Origin: Aphelocoma coerulescens
Lineage: Eukaryota; Chordata; Aves; Passeriformes; Corvidae
Assembly: GCF_041296385.1 (NCBI RefSeq)
Contig: NC_091014.1
Coordinates: 49,370,078-49,434,077, forward strand
DNA length: 64,000 bases
Direction of reading: 5' to 3'
Below the pieces are notes generated by a model. It searched no databases. It saw nothing but the letters and a program-made list of their open reading frames with translations, and was not told the DNA's origin. Position numbers and translations under genes: made by a program. Position 1 is the first letter of the stretch; every line of letters starts with the position of its first letter. This document shows positions 1 to 12,239 of the stretch, in pieces.

Positions 1-3000
1 TACTTGTACTTCAATAGCAGCTCAACTCTTTGAACAGCCCCCTCTCACCCTAGTGCTCTTCAGTGTGCAAATGCCTAAGAAAAGTCACCTCCCTTTATGT
101 GTTAAGCTGACACATAAATCCTGGGAAAGGATGTGCTGGCAGGCACTGCACCATACAGTCATTTCCACCAGCAGAAGCCCACACCAAAACTTCCACACAG
201 GGATGCTGTCAGTGTTTACAAGCTAAGGCTCTTCCCATGAGCTGCAACACCATGGCATACCTACATCACCTCTGGGTACAAGCTGGCTCATATCTGATGA
301 GTGTACATCCTCGTCACATCCTCTGTACATCCAGTTCAGGAACTAGCCTGAAGGAAGCCAGTATTTCAAAATTAGCCATGCCTGCTAAGAGGCTTTACCA
401 GAGTGGAGTGCTCTAACATAGCCAGAAAGTTCAGTTACCAATGCTATTTACTGGAACATTTTTTTTGGCACAGAAGACAGTTGTTGCTCCTTCTCTATCT
501 GATATTACAAGGTTCATCCATGTTAGTAAATAGGGATCATTCTCCAGCACTGAGATCCACTGGCACAGCACTGCTCTCATTTTTATGGCTACATTTCTTT
601 GCAAAATGAGGGGTCACATCTGACCTGCAGTCAGGCAGGTCCTCAGCCTGTGCTAACCCTTGGGCTGTGTCTGAAACCTGGGAGGGATGCTAACTGACAC
701 AGGTCAAAACCATGTCAAGGACCTTGTAATGTAAACTCCAGTATGGATAATCCCAGGCCAACATGCAGACCCATGCCCTGGCCTGGTTCACTGCCACAAA
801 AAAAGCCATATAATATCAGTAGCTTAAAAATCTAAACTTTTCATTTTGGTGACTGTAAATATAAGTATCCCACCTTATCTCAAAGAAGTTAGAAAACACA
901 GCTCACCATTTGCATTCTGAGTACTTGTGTCTCTTAATTTATTTCTCCTGCCTTGATAAACCACTCTGAGGTCCATAGTATCTAATTCAGCTAAATTGTG
1001 TCATAAAACCTCTCTTATGACAATTTGTAGTTACGATGTAATTATCTTAATATTGTCTCTGATGAGTCTCTTTCATAGATAGAGGTTTTGATTGACCGTA
1101 TCTGTGCCTAAAAAGAAAAAAAACCAGCCATGTCTTGCTTTTTTCACTGACGGTTTCATATGGTGCCTGCTCTACTGGAGCTCTGTAAGTGGTATGTGAA
1201 GCAAAAGATTCTGCTTGTCAGCCTGCTTCACAGATCCAGTAAAAACAAACACATCAGACATTGAGCTGAGCTAATGGGAGACTTGCTTCTGGTTGCTCAT
1301 TTTTGTTTCGGGTTAATGTTGTGCCCCTGCATGTACCATCTGGAGAGGGGGAAAAGATTGAATCAAAAATAAAAATAGCTGGTTTTGGCTTAAGTTTTTC
1401 TTTTGTAATACGAAGTGCAGGAAGGGAAAATGAAAGGGTGTCATTTTCTGTGACTATTGAACAGAATAAGAGCAGTGAATGCCAGCAGGTCTGCTTCTTA
1501 CCCGTAAATCCAGCGCTTCATTTGTCTGGGGGAAAAAGCTCTGCACACCTTTCCACTGAACCTCAGCAGTGCTTCTCAGCATAAACAATAGCTCATATTG
1601 TTGAGGAGGCTTATCGAGAAAGTTATGTCAGTAATGATGGGGATTTTCAGCTGGCATTCTCCAGGATTTGCGAAGCATTTGCTGCCGGTAAGTGTGCTGA
1701 TAAGCTGCTTGCTGATTAGAATATTCTATCTGCAGCACAATCGGGCTTCTGTTTCCCTGACATGTCTCCTCTGTGTCTTAAAAATACCAGAAGCACATCA
1801 ACAGCTTATCACAAGAAGCTATATGAATTCAGAACATGATTCTTTTGCAAGATCGTTCAGGTTAGGTGTCAGCACAGACTGAAAAAACAAGGCACTAGCA
1901 AAAGGTGAACATAACAAGCATATCTCATAATCTTTCGGTTGTTATAGCCCTCATTCTCTCATTCCTGCACTTTTTGAATATTTGTAGTCTTCACTATCCT
2001 GTTGTCTGCTTCTGACTGGAGACTCCTCAGGGCAAGTGTGCCTTTGTGTCAGTAGTACACTCTACCCACTAATGGCACTGCACAGGCAGTAATGAGCAAG
2101 CCCATCACAAGCAGCTGCAAATCCAAGTATCAGCAATAGTCTGGATGCTCTGCTCTGTATTGAGACACTTAAAACAGGATCACCTGATAGTTTATCTGAA
2201 TAATCACATAGGGGACCTGTATGTTTAACAAGTCTTATGCAAATTCAACAGCAGTCATGCAGGAGACTTTCCCATCCCCACCACGGTGTCTAATGAGACA
2301 AGAGCCATAAAGGACTGCAGTCCACATGGAAAGCTGACATGCCTAAAACAATCAGCACTGTCTGGGTTCACTCAAACATTGTGGTGGACACTGTGGGCTC
2401 TTGAAAACTTCACTTCTCCTTCTCTTAGTAGACGTTGGAGAAGGCCAAGGAGAAATAGATGTGCACACCAACACACATTTGGCACTTGTCAATGTTGTTT
2501 ACAGTTGCAAATATAAAATGTCAGCAGTGTTGAAGCCCTCATCTCAGGAGTTAATAGCTGCTCGCTGTTAGGGCTTTCAGTCCTTTTCTTCATAAAAGCT
2601 CTTAAAATTGGTAGAATTTTGCTTCAGAATTGAAACTGTTGCAATATCTTTGTAGTGTCTAGTGACTGAGCTTTCCTGTGTTGTCTTAACAGCAAATGTC
2701 TTCTCTGCATTTGCCATGTGTGTGTACAGAAAAACAGACTGACTCAGCCAGATAGCTATGCTTTCAGTTTTATCTGCTGTACTTTATCTGATATATTTAT
2801 ATTTTAAATAATTTATGTAATTTTTGATATGTCCAGCTTCTCTGAAGCCTGTAGGGTGAGAATTCACCTCACTCTCTACATCTGAGAGTACTGAAGTCCT
2901 AACTCAGATACATGGAATAGCCATGGGTTAAGTTGTAATCCAAATAATTTCAGATCAGTTCCCTCTTTGTCTGTTCCTTCAAGCAGAGAGACCTTGGGCC

Positions 3001-5699
3001 AGTCCTGGGAGCAGTGAAGAGGATTTCCCATGCCAGACCAGGAGGGATAGCCCCTATGTTGCAACAATCTGGAGTGAATTCCCTTCTCTTCCCAGCCCTT
3101 GTGCAGAGCTCTGATGAGCCCACTGCCCTGTGGGCTGCCTCCAGTCAGGCTATGAGGAACACACAGAGGAACGGACACCCTAATATGAGGGGCCCACAAC
3201 CAGAGGAAGAAAGAGCTTATTTCTTTCTCAGTATAAACTAAAATTTCTTTTGTATTTTTGTAATGGAAACATCCCTGACGCTGGCAGTCGCACCCACACC
3301 ACCTGAGCTAGGCCTGAGATCCCTTCACGGCTTCAGTGACCAATGGGTGCCCTGCCTGACTCCCTGTACTCACCACACACAGCCAGACCAGGTTTCCTTA
3401 CCGGTTAGACCCCAGGTTTCCCAGAACAGTCTGAGAAATCCCAATCCTTAAAATAATTTAGTTATGATGAAACAACAGTATAAACTTGAGCTGGTGCCTC
3501 TGCAGAGGGACCCTGAACATGAGAACCCCTGGGCTTTTATACCCTTACAGTCTGTGTGAGTGAGTCTGAGGTCTTCCAGCTGAGTCCTCACCTCCTGCCA
3601 TCTCTGAGTGTTGGGTGGTCCCCTGGCTGGGCCACAGGTCCCTTGTGCCCTTTGCTGTGCAGAGGGTTGGGACCAGTTTACAGCCCCTTACCTGGGGCTC
3701 CAAGCCACCCAGAGCTCAATCTGCAGCTCAAACTGCAGCTTCACCCCGAGCTACCTGCACTAAATGTATTGTTCAACACTTTTTTTCTCTCAGACTGATC
3801 AGGCCAAAATTTCCATGAATTGCAATACAAATTTCTATTGTATAAAACATTCAGGGTCTGCTCAATCACTGCTTGTGTGTCCATTAGAGCACTTGTGCAG
3901 GAAGAACATTCAACACAGCGTCTCAAACCCACCTTTAAAATATTGGTTCTGTTTTTGAAAAACTTTTAAATAGCTCTGTTCTAGTGCCATGGAGATAAAA
4001 ACCTTTCAAGACGTTTTTTTTTCTCTGTGAAAAGTTTGTTTCATTTAACTACAAAGACCTTAGAGCCCCATGTATTTATTAGTGTATTTATTAATGGCAA
4101 GCACCTGTATCTGCAGCAGAGCTACAACAACAGCACCAATATACCCTGAAGCAATTTAGCACAGCCAAAGTAGGGTGGGGGAGGACATGTCATCTCTGAC
4201 TGATACGTAGACTTTTTTTGTGGGAATAAAACTAGGACACCTTGACTACACAAGGAACTTTACGTACTCAGATTTGCCCTCTGATAAACATTTTCACCTA
4301 CTCAGTGGCTATAAGAAGAGTTTAGGCTGTTCTCTCTGTACTTTACTCATCTTGCCTGAGGTCCGGAAATATCTGTGGAACATCTGAGGGGGATTGACCT
4401 AGGTATAAATGGAATTCCTAACCATCAAACCCTTTCTTCTTCCCTTTGTTCATAGTTGTAAGATCAAGGTCACCTTTCCATTTATAAGTTACCCCTACAT
4501 TTGAACAAAAAAATACTTTTATTTTCCAGAAAGTAGAGGACTAAATTCTAGTTCTAAGTTCACACTAGTGCTGAAATGCTGCTTCCAAAACGCAGGTATT
4601 TTTAAGCCCTGTTCCTTTCACTCCAAAGCACCTGCAGGCTGTGTATTTTATAGTTCAAACATCACCTTTTTCTGGTCCAGTATCTGACTTATCCACAGAA
4701 GCCTCTCTCCCAGCCTCAGTGAGTGGCTCAACCCTGACTCAGCGGCACAGTTGGGATCCCCAGACTAGGGGCTATGTTCTTCTGCAGGGCTTGCTGTAGT
4801 GGAGGTACCTCAGGGTGCTTTTTCTACCAGGGATTCAACTGAGTTGTTTCTATCACTCACCTGTACCAGAAGGGATTAATCCCTTGCACTGCTTGACAGG
4901 CTCGAGGATGCCCTAATCCAGGCACTTTGGACTGTCTCCTGGGCTGGGTTTGGACTAACTCTGCTCTAGGCAAGTTGTGTTCTGTAAAGAATAATCAAAT
5001 ACTTCTTGGAAATGGGAGAAGGAAAGGTGTAACTTGATGGTCTCTTCATGTGATTCAGCTCTTTGAAAGCAGAAAATATGTGGTCTGAGATCCCAGTTAT
5101 CTATGAAGTATTTAATAGTCAGTACCCAAGAAGAGCTTGGGAGCAGGTACCCAGAGTATCCTGCTGTTCAGAAACTTGAATGTGCTTTTCACATTAGTCT
5201 ATCTCCAGAAAGGAAGAACCTTCCCGAAGGCATGGAGCCTTCCTGAAGGCTTCCAAGAGACAAACATTCTTTAGCATGTGCACTATTTGGTAGCGTTAGC
5301 TGTTGCTTATCTTCATCTTCTCACAGTAGGGAAAAGAGACAGAGAGTCTTCTTGGACGTCACCTCAAGGCAGGCACATCTTTCCATATGCTGGACAGGGA
5401 GTGTAGCACACGTTGGAAATCCAACAAGGTGGCTAGGAACAAAGCTGTGATCCCCAAGCACACTTTTTGGCACCAGAAGCTCTTCTTAAAGGGTTTTGAA
5501 AGCCTGTCAATGTTATGTCCATTTTATAAATGCTGGATAACATTTTCATATTCCATTTTTCCTGTCTATATGAGGTAATTATTTTTAGACCCACATGACC
5601 ATCAGTATATACTGTCAGATTAATATTCATGCAAATTGCATTCAACAAGGCATTTACCTGAGCTCTGCAAAATCACCATGCACACAGCAATCATTTTTA
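1..5699. other. Single-copy AT-rich DNA, no gene recognised
   Basis: I see no exon, RNA gene or dated repeat in this stretch. Open frames reach only about 107 codons, which is expected by chance, and none resembles a known protein. About 2.9-3.8 kb is somewhat richer in GC but has no CpG-island character. A short hairpin-prone cluster lies near 5.22-5.25 kb and is listed separately. Confidence 0.6.
5219..5253. repeat. Short hairpin-prone CCTTCC.GAAGG cluster
   Basis: The block CCTTCC followed by (C/T)GAAGG occurs twice in tandem. The second copy contains the perfect inverted repeat GCCTTC-CT-GAAGGC. The two copies could form small stem-loops or be a degenerate duplication. No function is implied. 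Confidence 0.5.
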
Positions 5700-6240
5700 A
5701 AAGAATAAAGGGCTTTTAGCTTGAATCCCATTGAATCAAAATTACTTGCCTACAAAAATGGATACTGATGTTTCAAAAAACATAATTGCACGTGCAAAAC
5801 TAGTTACAAAAAATTAGAGCTGGGTTCTTCACAATGACCACATGAATTTAGCTCGTTTTTGTGAATTGTTGGCAAACTGCATCAAATTTTTTTCACCTCA
5901 ATGCAATTCGCTGCTAGAATCCATTTGTCATATAATTCAAGCATATATTCTTGATTTATAGTTTGTTCAAAGAAATTTATGGCAGCATTCAACATTCTTT
6001 GTTGAGCTGTATCGGTTAATATTGATTGATAGTGCATATCAGATGATACTTTTCTGTTCCCTGACTAGATGACATTCTTATAGAAAGTTTTCCAATGCCA
6101 GTTCTAATGCTTTTTAATCCCAAAATTACTTTTGATGAGAATGCTCTTGTAATCATTCAAAACGCCGCTTGTTTTCCACCTATCACTCTTACCAGCTAAC
6201 ATGTATCATATTCAAACAAGGAAAATTTTAAAAAGTGAGC
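5700..6240. promoter_or_regulatory. Candidate conserved non-coding element
   Basis: The stretch is AT-rich and complex, without simple repeats. It carries homeodomain/PBX-like words such as TTGATTGAT near 6.02 kb and long runs free of CpG. This texture is typical of vertebrate conserved non-coding elements, but base texture alone is weak evidence. No coding frame is present. Alignment to chicken and other birds would decide. Confidence 0.2.
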
Positions 6241-6721
6241 AAGTACATCTGAAACAAGTTCTAATGGAATATGAATTTTTCACCGCCAAAAAGAAGCCCA
6301 AACTTATTCACATCGTTGCACACACACTCGTAAGTGGTAACGTTTCTGAACTCGGGATTTAATAAATCTCAATAAAATCTCCATAGGGGGATCAATTTCT
6401 TCTCCAAGAAAGCAGTATTTTTAAGAGAACTATTCCTGAGCGTACAGAGGCTTAAACAAACCGGCGGCCCGCAGTCTTCACCGCAGAGACAGGGAGCAGG
6501 GTGTGAGGACTCCTTGTACCTTAAACGCCCTACCCAACGCTACACTGGGAGGGCGAGGGAATTGTGCCTCTGGTCTGGATGCACCGCGAACACGCGTGTT
6601 TGTGGCGCTTTAGCTCAGCTGAAGTGTCAGAGTCGGAGCGGAGTCACACAGGGCGCTAGGGCACCTGCGGCTTCCTGGCCGGCCGCGCGGAGCGGGCCGG
6701 GGCGGGGCGGTGCCGGCCGTG

Positions 6722-6809
6722 GCGGTGCGGTGCGGTGCGGTGCGGTGCGGTGCGGTGCGGTGCGGTGCGGTGCGGTGCGGTGCGGTGCGGTGCGGTGCGG
6801 TGCGGTGCG
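6722..6809. repeat. Pure TGCGG pentanucleotide array
   Basis: Sixteen perfect TGCGG units occupy 6726-6805, with partial units at both ends. The array sits inside the CpG island and contributes a CpG in every unit. Because the unit is five bases long, all frames stay open and each strand encodes a single repeating pentapeptide (C-G-A-V-R plus strand, T-A-P-H-R minus strand). The purity suggests recent expansion and probable length polymorphism. Confidence 0.95.
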
Positions 6810-6934
6810 TTCGGGCCGCTGAGGGCCGGAGCGTTCCGCGGGTGCCGCAGTGCGCCACCGCTCCTTGTGGTCGCGCGCGGCCCGCCCCCGCGCACGTGCG
6901 GCCGGGGCGCGGCCCGCCGGGGCCCCTGGGCGGC

Positions 6935-6950
6935 AGCGCCCCCTGGTGGC
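6935..6950 (-). promoter_or_regulatory. CTCF binding motif
   Basis: Read on the minus strand this is GCCACCAGGGGGCGCT, a near-perfect match to the vertebrate CTCF core (CCACNAGGGGGCGC). It lies about 125 bp downstream of the pentamer array inside the CpG island. CTCF binding would make this an insulator or loop anchor; the motif contains CpG, so binding could be methylation-sensitive. The motif is direct observation, the occupancy is inference. Confidence 0.65.
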
Positions 6951-6988
6951 CGAGGGGCCCCGCGGCGCGCCCGCCGCCGCCCTCACGG

Positions 6989-7013
6989 CTCGGCGGAGCT
7001 CGGCGGAGCTCGG
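6989..7013. repeat. CGGCGGAGCT direct duplication
   Basis: The ten-base word CGGCGGAGCT occurs twice head to tail, followed by a partial third copy (CGGAGG). It lies within the CpG island, and no function can be assigned. Confidence 0.6.
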
Positions 7014-7110
7014 AGGGTTTCGGGCCGTGCGGCTTCGCCGCCCGCCGCGCCGCCGCACAGCCGCGCTCCGCTGAATGAGAGCCCCGTAGGGCCGTGGTAA
7101 ACCTGACCCC

Positions 7111-7949
7111 AAAATAACTGAGTTAATAAATCACCTGGTTTGCACGTTGGCCAGAATACAAGGTAATTTCAAACAACCGGAGTCTTTGCGAACAGAGCGG
7201 AGATGGTTTGGGAGGTACTTTGGTCCCATCCTGCACCCAAATAACCTCATCAGACTGAGCTCTGAGCAGCTCATCCCGCCTCTGGAGCTGGGATGGAAGC
7301 AGAGTCGGGGCTGGAAGGGTCTGTGAGGCTGCAGAAGCCTCACAGCCCTGCGGAATTGCGCTATCTGCGGGTAGCACTTGGCCTGCAGGACTGGACCAGG
7401 CTGGCAGAAGGGAGCTTCTGGAGTCACAGTCACCTGGAAAACTGTCATTGAGAGACAAATGGCATTAGGAGCCTCAGGGCTGGAGGAGAGCCTGGCTGAG
7501 TTCACATGCTGGACTTTGTCAGCTAATGATACTAGACCCGGAGTGGGTCAAAAAACTAAAAAGTGGGAGGAGCAGCCTTTGAAAGGGCAGTCGATTGTTG
7601 ATCAGTCAGGCGGACGAGAAGAGACGAAAGACTACTAGAGGTTACTCTGTAAATCAGATGTTTCACATGTTATTCGTACGGCTGAACTGTGGGGTCTCCC
7701 CGATTTGCTGCTGCTGGGTTTGGTTTTTCCCCCTAAATTTAAGTTCCTTTCCTCCAGTTAAAATTTCCTTTGTTTCATGCACAGACTTGTCATTCACAAA
7801 GGGGAAGGTGTCGTTTCACAATGGACACCAAAGGTACTTGTTTCTCCCAGTGTCAGAATTTGGGAGTCAGGCTGAAAGCAACTGCTATCTTTTTGAGGCC
7901 AGCCTAACACTGCTTCTGCATGTGTTATCCTTGTCATTCAGCCAGGGTC
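7111..7949. other. Island shore and unique DNA, no gene recognised
   Basis: Moderately GC-rich unique sequence follows the CpG island and fades to AT-rich DNA. It could contain the first exon of a transcript started in the island, but I see no convincing coding frame or splice pair. Confidence 0.5.
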
Positions 7950-7953
7950 ATCC

Positions 7954-8391
7954 TGATGCCTTGATGGGCTACCTGAAAACAGAGGCTAGACAATATTAAG
8001 AGAATAAAAGCAGTTATATTTCTTGAAGGGCCTTCAAGGTACACTTTGGGCAGTCAGAGCCCTAGGGGCTACACCCAAAATGGATGACCAGGTCACAGGT
8101 CTCCATACTTTTATAAGCTTGGTTCATTTGCATAGCAAGGGTTAATCCTCCAATTACAATTTCAGGTAATGAATTCATTACCCCAAGTTTGTTTCCCCCT
8201 TAACCCATTTTTGTTTACATATTTTGGGCCTGAGACAGTAAGGTGTCCTTGAGTTTCAGGCCTTGAGAGGATTTGTTTTGTCTAACTGAAATGGGAGAAC
8301 AGTAACTAACAGGCTATATGGAGTTTTAGAGTTACATACAAAAGCATTACAGGAAATAAAAAAATAAAAAAGCTAAAATCCTAAGGCATCA
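7954..8391 (-). mobile_element. Solo LTR (ERVL/ERV3-like), 438 bp
   Basis: The element begins TGATGCCTT and ends AAGGCATCA, a perfect 9-bp inverted terminal pair with the TG...CA ends of retroviral LTRs. It is flanked by the 4-bp direct repeat ATCC at 7950-7953 and 8392-8395. On the minus strand a TATAAAAG box lies at 8108-8115. A degraded polyadenylation word, AAGAAA, lies at 8019-8024, about 85-90 bases downstream, in the order expected of U3-R-U5. The body resembles a bird LTR family that I recall with an intact AATAAA at that place. There is no internal region or second LTR, so this is a solo LTR left by recombination. Family assignment is from memory; the boundaries are direct observation. 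Confidence 0.75.
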
Positions 8392-8395
8392 ATCC

Positions 8396-11300
8396 TAGAG
8401 GATGGACTTCTACAGCAGTTCCCTCTGAAAGGCCTGATGAGCTGTAGAAAAATTGCCAATATCCAAGGACATCCATGTGCTGTGCTAGAAGCCATATGCT
8501 GTGGTTGTCTCTGTGCAACAGTTCACTGCCCCTTTATAGCCCTTTGTGCTTAAGAAATCTGTTGTCATGGGCTTCTTCTCTCAACTACCCTGAGCTTTCT
8601 GCCAAAGTTGTCCTTGTTCTTGACTATAGGCCATGACTTCTTGCCCATCTAGCAAACTTCTTAAACAGCTCCTGATTTTCAGGCATTTTTTTCTGCCTTT
8701 TATCCACCCTCTGGTCAAATTCTCTTTAATATCCATTAAGGATGAGATGTTTAGTTCTGTAAAGCTCCAAACATAAATATTAGTTAGAAACTTTTGCAGT
8801 ATGATTATGCAGTATGATTATTAATAAAAATAGTTAGAATTGTCCTTTGTTTATAATGAATGTAACCAGATTATATAAGCCTTAGGTGATCAACAACTTG
8901 TAGTCCTAATATTAATGTATATATAATATATAATATATATTATATATTATATATATCTACCTGTTAGAATGAGCCTCCAAAGGGAGATTGCTGTCACATG
9001 CGATATCCTTTTGTGGAAAGAAAAAAAAAAACAATCTCTGAAATTTGTAGTGTTTTACTACCAGTTGCATGAGATCCTCCAAACTTAAGTTCCTTATAAT
9101 AATGCAGTTTTTATCCTTCAGTGCAGACAGATGCTTTAGGGGTAATTCATCCTACTTTCTGGTTTGATTTAGTGTTTTCTAGCAGATCTCATCACTTCAT
9201 TGCTCCTCACTCCCCCAACATCCTTTCTGGAGTTTATCATTTGCATGTTTTCACACTCCTCCAGCTACTGATCAGTGTAAAGGGGATAGTGCAGGGTGCC
9301 GTCCCTCCCCCTTAGTCCTTCCTACAAGAACTACACACCGATTTCAAAGATCCCATTCACATGAATCACCCTGTTAATGCTCTGAAATGACAGCTACATC
9401 AGACTTCCTCTCATCAGTGAGAATTTCCTAGTCCTTTAGCACAATAACTACCCAGCTATTATTTACACATGAACTATTCACTTGCTCTGCTTCCCAGCCA
9501 GCTCCAGCACTGTTCAATACAAATGTGACTTCCTAAGGCTGAACTACATTTTACTTCCTAGTATCCTTCACTCCCTCCTAATTGCCCTCCTGATTAGACT
9601 ATCCCTTTCCCCTCTCTTGCTATGTTTTCTTGACTGGAGGGGAAAGCACTGCAGCCCTGAGGCATGATAGCTGCTGTGGGAAAGCAGTTCCACAGCTGGC
9701 AGGGAAGAGTAGCCTGTGTCTCCACTTGAAAGTTTTGGGAGGTTTCCTGATGGCAAAGCTGGTGAATACTCTGTCTGTCGGTGCAGGGCGATGCTTAGAG
9801 ATGTGCTTTTCTGCTGAGGCTGAATGTTGGGCATGGCACACTTGGCTGTGCTGGGCTACTTCACTGAGAGTAAAGCTCTGAGAGTGCAGTGTGGCTCTCT
9901 GTATCCTCAGGAGAGACTCCAGACCCAGAGGTCAGACTCTTCCTTTCATTAGGCAGTGAATGGGAAGAAAGTGAATGTCTCAGTTGGGTGCAGCAGCTTG
10001 TCCATTGCATCCCAGTCCTCCCTGCTGCTCTGCGCTGCCAGCAGCTACCTCTGAGGCTGCCAGCACCAGCTCTCTGCTCTACTTCCAGTCTTTGTAGTTT
10101 CTGCTCAAGAGCCCATGGGGGAATTAATCCCTAATACAGCACTGCCCAGGGCTAAGCAGCATGATGCAAAATTATCAATTTGCAAATACACATTCAACTA
10201 TATACCACTTGGGGTTAGCAGCATCCCCTGGGAAACTGTGAAAAGTGTGCAAAGCTTACATCCTGCATAAGCAAGTGATGGGGGAGCTTGCAGGGAGCCT
10301 CAAGGCAGCTGAGTAGAGAGGGATCAGGGACTAATCATTAGAGGGTAAAGATGGTAAGACAGACCTGTGGGGAAAACCATGGAATTTAGTCAACCAACTC
10401 AATTTTGGGAGAAAAGGGCTTTCCTTTCCTCACATCCTTCCACCTCTGCTGCTCTCTGCACAAAAGAGAGCAGAAAGGCTGTCTCCTCAGCTGAGGTACA
10501 TCAAACCTACAGTGTTTAAATTTTGCAGTTTGTGAATCACAGAGGATTTGTGACATGTGTCTATGATTTAGCCTGAGCAGCACAAGCAGAGCAAGAAAAA
10601 ACATGGCAGGTGAGAACTTGTTGGCTGTACACACATCTTCTGTCCTGCTGGGGTAAACAGGGTCTATATGACTTCCTAGGAACCTGAGTCATTACAAGAT
10701 CCTCGGAAAACAGTGTTTTGGAGGTTCCTGGATAGGCTATTGAGTTGTCAAAAAGGCAATCCCTCAAAGTGATACCTCCATCTGTTTCCTTGGCCACCTA
10801 TGTGTTGGCTTTCAGTAGCTGGTACTGTATATGTAGGGTATGACCAAGACACTGCTTGTGCCTGAGGGACATCACTTCTGTTTGAGCTGCAGTGGTGGCA
10901 GCACAGACCCTTGGATTGAATTTGACACTTTGGATCCTAGCTGTGGTCTATTATATTCACAGAAACTTCTTTGAACTACTCAGTGGTATTTTACAGTTTT
11001 CTTTAAAGGTTCCTTTTAGATTCACATTGAAAATATTTAAGCATTCAGGAGACAGAAATTCAGAATTCATTCATTTCTCCTATCCTAGCTGTAAGTCAGC
11101 TCTTCTGCAGTGGGATTTCCAGAGCCGCCTTATGTTTCCCTCCCTTCTTCTCTGTGGTCACTTGACTGAAGCAGATCCTCAACTTCACATTTACATTTTT
11201 CACTTCTTTAAATAGAGACACATTTGCCTTTAATTAGCCTCACAGATTCACTGGAGTTTTCTGTAAATGTACACAAACATTGATAATTAGTAACCCCTCA

Positions 11301-12239
11301 GAAATCTCCAAGAGACTTTTGGATAATCCAGACTGTGGATTCAAGGCCATGATGAATGACTGGATGATAGTTGGTAGTGTAGTAAGTCCTATGGCCCATC
11401 ATCAAATTGTTTTGCATCCTCTGATGGTTTTAGTGGGTTGGCTGGCCAGAAGCTTGTTATTATGAAAAGAAGTTGTCTTCACTAGGTGCATGTGCCAATA
11501 TTTCTTGAAGACTTCCTAGCGAAACAAACTAAGGCCCTAGACTTCTCTAGAGGTAGATTTGTTTATTTAGATGTTTTCTGTGGTCTCTGACTTGGAAGAT
11601 CCAAGAGGGCAGCAGTTATCATCTCCTAAGATTTCTGAATGGATGAAAGCATGTCTTTGTATCAATAGAGACTGAGAGAGGGGACCTCTGGGCTCCACTG
11701 TTTCCAGTGGAGTATAAGGGTCAAACAGCAAAACAACATCCCACTAATTTAGCTGAAAACAGTCTGAATCTTTTGATCTAAGTGACTTTGCAGCTGGCCA
11801 CCATCCTCTTCTGGGCATCACATAATGGCAATAATAAAGACACTTCAGAGAGCATATTAATTAGCACCCACTCATCTTCCAGCAAAGCAGTCTTTCATGA
11901 CTTCCGCTTTGGATGCCGAATTCTGCCCCACATCCTCATAAGGTGCAGCAGCTATCAGGATGGTCTACATATGCACTTGGATTTCAAATCACTTTCAGAA
12001 GTTGGCTTTTTAACAGGCTGCTCTCAGATTTAGGTCTGGAGCTGTTTGTTACTGTCCTGCTGCAGGACTAAAGTTTTAAATAATGAATGTACAACAAAAA
12101 CCACACATATTCTTGGGTATATGCAAAATAAATACAGAAAATATCTGACATTTTCACAGTAATAGGGCGTATGTGAATACCACTCCACAATAAGATGACT
12201 GTTGCTGGTTAAAACATGCATTTTCCCCCATAATATTAT
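8396..12239. other. Single-copy DNA, no gene recognised
   Basis: This is ordinary AT-rich unique sequence with scattered short open frames that resemble nothing known. It includes the AT palindrome at 8.92 kb and a slightly GC-richer patch at 9.6-10.1 kb without CpG enrichment. Confidence 0.6.
8918..8955. repeat. 38-bp perfect AT-only palindrome
   Basis: The 19-base left arm is followed directly by its exact reverse complement, and the whole consists of A and T only. It is not a plain (AT)n run, because AATAT interruptions are mirrored on the two arms. Such sequences can extrude as cruciforms and tend to be unstable or under-represented in clones. Confidence 0.95.

Larger units (their letters stand above)
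6440..7110. promoter_or_regulatory. CpG island, likely promoter or insulator
   Basis: The sequence changes abruptly from AT-rich DNA to very GC-rich, CpG-dense DNA and back. It contains GC-box-like words (GGGGCGGGGCGG near 6.70 kb), a TGCGG pentamer array and a CTCF motif. In vertebrates such islands mark promoters of protein genes or lncRNAs, or boundary elements. Many overlapping open frames exist on both strands, but they only reflect the shortage of stop codons in GC-rich DNA. I recognise no first coding exon, so the transcript and its direction remain unknown. Confidence 0.7.

Noticed and set aside
6514..7112. Many overlapping open frames of 74-161 codons around the pentamer array
   Set aside because: They are produced by the TGCGG array and by GC-rich DNA; no conserved domain or unique start is visible.
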